A stretch of 36,527 bases of DNA. It comes from an uncultured Pelagibacteraceae bacterium (lineage in GTDB: Bacteria > Pseudomonadota > Alphaproteobacteria > Pelagibacterales > Pelagibacteraceae). Numbering within the stretch: the first letter of the stretch is position 1; each line of letters starts with the position of its first letter. Made by a program: the position numbers and the translations under genes. The stretch covers positions 1 to 36,527 of the forward strand of contig CACGBI010000012.1 of the NCBI GenBank assembly GCA_902571235.1, given 5' to 3'. The notes beneath the pieces are model-generated. The model did not search any database. It was not told the DNA's origin and saw only the letters and a program-made list of their open reading frames with translations. Positions 32,043 to 36,527 of this stretch are shown here, in pieces.

Positions 32043-32888
32043 TTAAATTTGCGATCTTTTGAAACACTCTATCGTATTTTTAAGTAAACATGCAATTGTC
32101 ATTGGGCCTACACCACCTGGGACTGGCGTTAATGCTTTTGCATTTTTTGAAACTTCATCAAAATGAACATCACCTACTATACCATTGTCTGTTTTATTTA
32201 TTCCAACATCTATAACTATAGTATCTTTCTTCACCCAATCTCCTCTGACAAGCTCAGGTATACCAACAGCAGCTATAATAATATCTGCTTCTAAGCACTC
32301 TGCTTTTAAATCCTTTGTTTTGGAATGAGTTATTGTCACTGTACAGTTTTCTTTTAAAAGGAGTTGTGTCATTGGTTTTCCATTTAAATTAGACCTTCCA
32401 ATCATTACTGCTTTTTTTCCATTTAAATTTGGCTCTATTTTTTTTATTAGTAAATAACATCCTAAAGGTGTGCAAGGTACAGAACTTTCATAACCTGAGG
32501 AAAGATTTCCAACATTCATTGGATGAAATCCATCAACATCTTTTGAAGGATCAATAGCTTCTATAACTTTCTTTTTATCTATATGTTTAGGCAGAGGTAG
32601 TTGAACTAAAATACCTGAAACAGTTTCATCAATATTTAGTTCTTTAATCTTTTCTAAAACAGTTTTTTCTTCAACAGAATCTGGATATCTAATAACTTCA
32701 GATTTTAATCCTACTTCAGTTGCCGATTTCTCTTTATTTCTCACGTAAATCTGACTAGGAGTTAAATCACCAATAAGTATAACCGTTAACCCTGGTACTT
32801 TATTGTATTTTCCTTTTAACTCTGTTACCTCTTGCTTTAATTCTGCTCTTAATTCTGCGGCTGCTTTTTTTCCATCAATTAAAATCAT
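32043..32888 (-). CDS. folD: Bifunctional methylenetetrahydrofolate dehydrogenase/cyclohydrolase FolD
   Basis: FolD interconverts 5,10-methylene-THF and 10-formyl-THF in the cytosol, supplying one-carbon units. The 281-residue protein shows the active-site Lys in IYVRNKEKSATEVG, the ILVQLPLPKHID loop, DPSKDVDGFHPMNVGNL, the NADP-binding MIGRSNLNGKPMTQLLL, and TPVPGGVGPMTIACLL. Length and motifs are typical. It stands 9 bases after the YggT gene on the same strand. Confidence 0.97.
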   Translation of the reverse strand: MILIDGKKAAAELRAELKQEVTELKGKYNKVPGLTVILIGDLTPSQIYVRNKEKSATEVGLKSEVIRYPDSVEEKTVLEKIKELNIDETVSGILVQLPLPKHIDKKKVIEAIDPSKDVDGFHPMNVGNLSSGYESSVPCTPLGCYLLIKKIEPNLNGKKAVMIGRSNLNGKPMTQLLLKENCTVTITHSKTKDLKAECLEADIIIAAVGIPELVRGDWVKKDTIVIDVGINKTDNGIVGDVHFDEVSKNAKALTPVPGGVGPMTIACLLKNTIECFKRSQI

Positions 32889-32897
32889 AATTCTTCT

Positions 32898-33188
32898 TTA
32901 AAAAATCATTGGTGCAATGTACAGCTTCATACACATTTCAATAAACCAAATCAATAAAAGAAGAATGATTGGAGAAATATCTAGTGAGCCTAAATTTGGC
33001 AAAAAACGTCTTATTTTATTCAAAAAAGGCTCAGTCAATTTGTAGCTCATCTCTAAGATTGCATAAACAAATTTATTTTGAGTATTAAGAACGTTAAAAG
33101 CAATTAGCCAACTTACAATAACATTGGCAATCACTACATAAGAATACAATTTTAAAAGTTGTAAAACTAAATAAAAAATAGCTATCAT
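32898..33188 (-). CDS. YggT family membrane protein
   Basis: This 96-residue membrane protein has the YGGT pattern: a first helix (FYLVLQLLKLYSYVVIANVI), IVSWLIAFNVLNT, then the conserved YKLTEPFLNKIRRFLPNLGS and LDISPIILLLLIWFIEMCM. The family is linked to membrane integrity and cell division in several bacteria and chloroplasts. It starts with a 4-base overlap with the MscS gene and precedes folD by 9 bases. Confidence 0.92.
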   Translation of the reverse strand: MIAIFYLVLQLLKLYSYVVIANVIVSWLIAFNVLNTQNKFVYAILEMSYKLTEPFLNKIRRFLPNLGSLDISPIILLLLIWFIEMCMKLYIAPMIF

Positions 33189-34270
33189 TTTTTCTCAACA
33201 TAAATCGACTGACTTGGAAACGCAAATGAAGCATCATTTTTTTCAACGATTTCCTTGATCGCAATTGCTAACCTTTCTTTAACATCTAACCAATTATTCC
33301 AACTTCCTGATTTTGTAAAACATCTTACATACATATCTATGGAACTGTCTGAAAATTTATCAACTCTTACTGCAACTCCAATCGAAGGGTTATAATCTTC
33401 ACTTGAGTTAATATGGTTTTCAATTTCATCTCTAATCTTTTTTAACTGATCCACTGTAGTGTCGTATTGAAGTGTAATAATCCAACTAATCAACCAATTT
33501 GAAGTTTCACTTACATTAACTACTGCGTTTTCTGCAAACTGAAAATTTGGAATAATTGCAAGAGACTTATCAAACTTTCTAATCGTTGTTGATCTAAATC
33601 CAATCTTTTCTACTATACCTTCAATAATTCCTTCAACCGCAATCCAGTCTCCAATTTTAAATCTCTTTTCAACTAAAACTAAAATTCCTGAAATTAGGTT
33701 TTTAAATAAATCTTGTGCCCCTAATGCAACAGCAACACCAAACAGTCCAAGACCTGCAATGATTGGACCTATTTTAATTCCCCACAATTCTAAAACAGCT
33801 GCTAAACCTAAAATAAAAATTAAAATTTTTAACGACTTAATTATCCAGCCAATAAGTTCTCTTGTTAATAATTTATCTAAACCGCTAAGTATGTATGAGA
33901 TAGGTTCTATGATTTGGTGAATTACCCAAAAAATTAAAATAGTGATCAGCGTTCTATTGATTGTATCTACCACTTCTCTTCCTTCTATTGAGAAAGTCAT
34001 GTAGTAACTTGCAATAAAAAATCCTAATACAATTGGTAAAAATCTTGCTGGACCTACGAGTGATTGAACAAAAGTATCATCTAATTTATTAGTTGTTCTT
34101 TTCGAGATAATTTCTAATTTTTTAATAACTAATTTACTTATTAGACCTCTAAAAATTAAGAATAATAAAAATATTCCAATACCAATTAATATCTGAAAAA
34201 TATCAACACCAAGAATTCCTTTATTCCATACTGATAAAAATATTTCAGAAAAATTATTAATTAATTCCAT
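33185..34270 (-). CDS. MscS-family mechanosensitive channel
   Basis: This 361-residue inner-membrane channel opens on membrane tension to release solutes. Four or five helices precede the MscS core: the pore-lining GLGLFGVAVALGAQDLFKNL, LVEKRFKIGDWIAVEG, then the beta domain IEGIVEKIGFRSTTIRKFDK and IPNFQFAENAVVN, and a C-terminal alpha/beta domain with VAVRVDKFSDSSIDMYVRCF. Its extra N-terminal helices place it with the larger YbdG/YnaI-like members rather than with minimal MscS. It lies 2 bases after hemD and overlaps the YggT gene by 4. Confidence 0.93.
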   Translation of the reverse strand: MELINNFSEIFLSVWNKGILGVDIFQILIGIGIFLLFLIFRGLISKLVIKKLEIISKRTTNKLDDTFVQSLVGPARFLPIVLGFFIASYYMTFSIEGREVVDTINRTLITILIFWVIHQIIEPISYILSGLDKLLTRELIGWIIKSLKILIFILGLAAVLELWGIKIGPIIAGLGLFGVAVALGAQDLFKNLISGILVLVEKRFKIGDWIAVEGIIEGIVEKIGFRSTTIRKFDKSLAIIPNFQFAENAVVNVSETSNWLISWIITLQYDTTVDQLKKIRDEIENHINSSEDYNPSIGVAVRVDKFSDSSIDMYVRCFTKSGSWNNWLDVKERLAIAIKEIVEKNDASFAFPSQSIYVEKK

Positions 34271-34272
34271 TT

Positions 34273-34971
34273 TTAAATTTTATATAACAAAAACTCCTCT
34301 TCTCCAGGATTAAAAAGAAAAATCTTTTTCCATTTGATTTCGTTCAATATTGACGAGGTTTTTTCGCTTATACACATCAAATTTGTATTCATCCATAAAT
34401 TTTCGGTTTGGTAAATCTTTATAAAATTTAAAAAACTTGATGCACTATTTTGAGAATAAACATAGACCATATCAGGCATTTTTAATTTTAATTCATTAAC
34501 AAATTTCTCATCAAATTTTTGGTTATGATCTACTCTATAATTAATTATTCTTTTTACCATAAAACCTTCATTTAATAGCTGTTGATCTAAATCAACAGAT
34601 ATTATCTCACCACTAACATAGAGTAATTCTTTATTTTCAGATTCATAACTTTGTATTATTAACTCTTTTAAGTTTGTAACATTTCCTTCGGCCGCAATTG
34701 TATTTTGAAAACCAACACTTCTTGCTTTTTTTTCTGTAGCATTACCTACACAAAAGCATTTAATATTTTTATTTAATCTTTCTGTGTTTAAGAATTTTAC
34801 TGCATTTGCGCTAGTAAAAACTATTCCACCATATACAGAAAAGTTAATTTCCTCATAATTAACTTTTTCAATTCTTACTAACGGAAGATGAGAAACTTGA
34901 TGTCCTAATGATTGAAATTTCAAAATCATTTCTGAACAATCCTCCAATGGTCTAGTTAATAAAATATGCAT
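34273..34971 (-). CDS. hemD: Uroporphyrinogen-III synthase HemD
   Basis: HemD closes and inverts ring D of hydroxymethylbilane to give uroporphyrinogen III in haem synthesis. Its sequence is poorly conserved as a family, but the 232-residue protein has the typical start ILLTRPLEDCSEMILKFQSLGH, the GGIVFTSANAVKFL stretch, CVGNATEKKARSVGF, the mid region LLYVSGE, and VYVYSQNSASSFLNFI with a CISEKTSSIL end. The call is secured by hemC immediately upstream (1-base gap). Confidence 0.92.
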   Translation of the reverse strand: MHILLTRPLEDCSEMILKFQSLGHQVSHLPLVRIEKVNYEEINFSVYGGIVFTSANAVKFLNTERLNKNIKCFCVGNATEKKARSVGFQNTIAAEGNVTNLKELIIQSYESENKELLYVSGEIISVDLDQQLLNEGFMVKRIINYRVDHNQKFDEKFVNELKLKMPDMVYVYSQNSASSFLNFIKIYQTENLWMNTNLMCISEKTSSILNEIKWKKIFLFNPGEEEFLLYKI

Positions 34972-34972
34972 A

Positions 34973-35890
34973 CTATCTTTTATATGTGTTGTTTGATTTT
35001 GTTTTTAAAAGTATTCCAACCTCTTTACCAAGTTCTTTAAATTCATTCAAATTACCAACTTTTTTTTCATAAAATCTTTGTTTACCATCAAGAGAAAAAA
35101 GTTCAGTCTCCACTATAATCTTATCTCCATCAACCACTGAATGAGCGCCAATTGCTGTTTCACAATCTCCATCTAAAACTTTTAAAATATTTCTCTCAAG
35201 GTGAGCTCTTTTATGTGTTTCCTCATGATTAATCTTATTTAAAATAGAAATTATCTCTTTATCATTATCCCTACACTGAAGAGCAATTATGCCTTGTCCT
35301 GCACTAGGAATTATTTCTTCAGCTGAAAATATTTCAGAGATTTCATTTTCAAATTGTAAAAATTTGATTCCAGCATAAGACAAGATAATTGCATCATACA
35401 TCCCTTCATTGAGTTTTTTAATTCTAGTATCTACATTTCCTCTAATTAATTTACAGTCTAAATCTTGTCTAATTTTTTTTATTTGAAATTCTCTTCTGTA
35501 AGATGAGGTTCCAACAATTGACTTTTGATCTAAGTCTTTAAGTTTCTTTTTATCTTTAGAAATTAAAATCTCTCTAGGGTCATTTCTTTCAAGAAAAGAA
35601 TCTGTCCTTAATCCCTCTGTCTCATTAGCTGGCATATCTTTCAGCGCATGAACTGCAATATCAATATTTTTTGACTTAAGTTCTTTTTCAATATTACTAG
35701 AAAACAAACCTTTACCACCAACTTCTGATAATCTTATATTCTGAACCTCATCACCTTTAGTTGTAATTGATTTAATTAAAATATCATCATCACCAAGTTT
35801 AGTATTTTCAATAATTTTATCTTTAGCTTGTTGGGCATAAAGTAAGGCAAGCTTGCTACCTCTAGATCCAATTATTATTTTTTTACTCAT
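34973..35890 (-). CDS. hemC: Porphobilinogen deaminase HemC
   Basis: HemC polymerises four porphobilinogens into hydroxymethylbilane. The 305-residue protein shows IIGSRGSKLALLYAQQ, VHALKDMPANETEGL with the catalytic Asp, GTSSYRREFQIKKIR, LIRGNVDTRIKKLNEG, PSAGQGIIALQCR, and the dipyrromethane cofactor Cys in LDGDCETAIGAHSV. All key basic residues for cofactor and substrate carboxylates seem to be in place. It is the first gene of a minus-strand group, divergent from tsaD across 54 AT-rich bases. Confidence 0.97.
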   Translation of the reverse strand: MSKKIIIGSRGSKLALLYAQQAKDKIIENTKLGDDDILIKSITTKGDEVQNIRLSEVGGKGLFSSNIEKELKSKNIDIAVHALKDMPANETEGLRTDSFLERNDPREILISKDKKKLKDLDQKSIVGTSSYRREFQIKKIRQDLDCKLIRGNVDTRIKKLNEGMYDAIILSYAGIKFLQFENEISEIFSAEEIIPSAGQGIIALQCRDNDKEIISILNKINHEETHKRAHLERNILKVLDGDCETAIGAHSVVDGDKIIVETELFSLDGKQRFYEKKVGNLNEFKELGKEVGILLKTKSNNTYKR

Positions 35891-35944
35891 AAAAATTTAT
35901 TTCTTACTTGTATTAAGATTGTACAATTATTAAAAACTATTTGA

Positions 35945-36527
35945 ATGAGCAAAAAACCCTTAATTCTTGGAATAGAATCTAGTTGTGATGAAACTGCAGC
36001 TTCCTTAATAAGTGAAAATGAAGAGGGATTCCCAGTAGTTTTGTCGAATATTGTTTCTAGTCAAGTGGAGGTTCATAGGGAGTTTGGTGGTGTAGTACCT
36101 GAACTAGCAGCTCGTTCACATATTGAAAAGATAGATTGGATCGTAAAAAAAGCTATTGATGAAAGTGGAAGAAAAATTGAAGAAATAGATGCAGTTGCAT
36201 CTACCGCTGGTCCTGGATTAATTGTATGTCTGTCAGTTGGTTTAAGTTTTGGTAAAGCTTTTGCTTCAGCAATAAATAAACCTTTTATCGCTGTTAATCA
36301 TTTAGAGGGACATGCTTTAAGCCCAAAACTGAATTCAAATTTAGATTACCCATATTTGCTTCTTTTAATTTCTGGCGGTCATTCACAATATTTAAATGTT
36401 CAAAATCTAGGTAAATATAAAAGGTTAGGTACAACTATTGATGATGCTTTAGGTGAAGCATTTGACAAAACAGCAAAACTTTTAGGAATAGATTTTCCAG
36501 GAGGACCTCAAATAGAAATTTTAGCTG
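35945..36527 (+). CDS. tsaD: tRNA threonylcarbamoyladenosine transferase TsaD, 3' end outside window
   Basis: TsaD (Gcp/Kae1) transfers threonylcarbamoyl to A37 of ANN-decoding tRNAs. The frame begins at ATG 35945 and runs off the right edge after about 194 of the usual 340-360 residues. Visible are [49 protein letters not shown], the metal-binding HLEGH, and LLISGGHSQ followed by [19 protein letters not shown]. The order tsaD divergent from hemC is common in Alphaproteobacteria. Confidence 0.96.
   Translation, partial: MSKKPLILGIESSCDETAASLISENEEGFPVVLSNIVSSQVEVHREFGGVVPELAARSHIEKIDWIVKKAIDESGRKIEEIDAVASTAGPGLIVCLSVGLSFGKAFASAINKPFIAVNHLEGHALSPKLNSNLDYPYLLLLISGGHSQYLNVQNLGKYKRLGTTIDDALGEAFDKTAKLLGIDFPGGPQIEILA

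Noticed and set aside
1..36527. Insertion sequences, prophage genes, CRISPR arrays, tRNA genes
   Set aside because: Read for transposase or integrase motifs, regularly spaced repeats and tRNA T-arm sequences on both strands; none was found.

Overview
The window is a compact, very AT-rich stretch of chromosome. It is almost certainly from a marine alphaproteobacterium of the SAR11 / Pelagibacter type. The evidence is the strong A/T bias at codon third positions and in intergenic DNA, spacers of 0-20 bp with many 1-, 4- and 8-bp overlaps, a DUF2794 protein and an IalB-family protein (both typical of Alphaproteobacteria), a structured RNA upstream of ffh as reported for Pelagibacter, and a periplasmic TRAP binding protein beside oxidative carbon-catabolism genes. 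No mobile element, CRISPR array, tRNA or rRNA was found. No gene-free gap reaches 300 bases; the longest are 1245-1405 and 20853-21018, and both hold what look like structured mRNA leaders.

Layout. (1) 1-3147: the SRP GTPase gene ffh (minus, cut by the left edge) with its leader RNA, divergent from dapF-ftsY, so both SRP GTPases lie within 3.2 kb. (2) 3140-5655, minus: a secreted protein of unknown function, an alpha/beta hydrolase, an EamA exporter and a 58-residue membrane protein. (3) 5657-16204, minus: a carbon-uptake and oxidation island. It has an amidase, a TRAP transporter (DctM, DctQ and a Tat-exported DctP), a D-2-hydroxyacid dehydrogenase, an FAD-linked D-lactate/glycolate-type dehydrogenase, a class I/II aminotransferase and two tandem FMN-dependent alpha-hydroxyacid dehydrogenases. 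Read together, a small 2-hydroxy- or 2-oxo-acid is taken up, oxidised or reduced at C2, and transaminated; the substrate itself is not fixed by the sequence. Two good intrinsic terminators divide this island.

(4) 16213-20852, minus: a PagL-like outer-membrane protein and the cytochrome c maturation genes ccmC-D-E-F-G-H, preceded by a promoter and a long hairpin leader. (5) 21019-25897: hspQ, yciB (ispZ), a DUF2794 gene, a Bax-inhibitor-1 protein, tas-like aldo/keto reductase, an IalB-family protein and argG. (6) 25904-31535: a flavoprotein/photolyase neighbourhood. A photolyase-type FAD domain without an N-terminal antenna domain, two tiny proteins, a class I glutamine amidotransferase, a DUF2256 zinc-ribbon-like protein, a PhrB/CryPro-type photolyase, a short-chain dehydrogenase lacking the usual catalytic Tyr, and a secreted sugar-dehydrogenase-like beta-propeller lie side by side. 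(7) 31532-36527: SHOCT and small membrane proteins, folD, a YggT protein, an MscS channel and hemD-hemC, divergent from tsaD, which is cut by the right edge.

The points most worth following up are the ccm leader hairpin, whose G-U pairs fit only the minus-strand RNA; the photolyase neighbourhood with several proteins that lack canonical residues; and the two FMN dehydrogenase paralogues that differ at FMN-binding positions.
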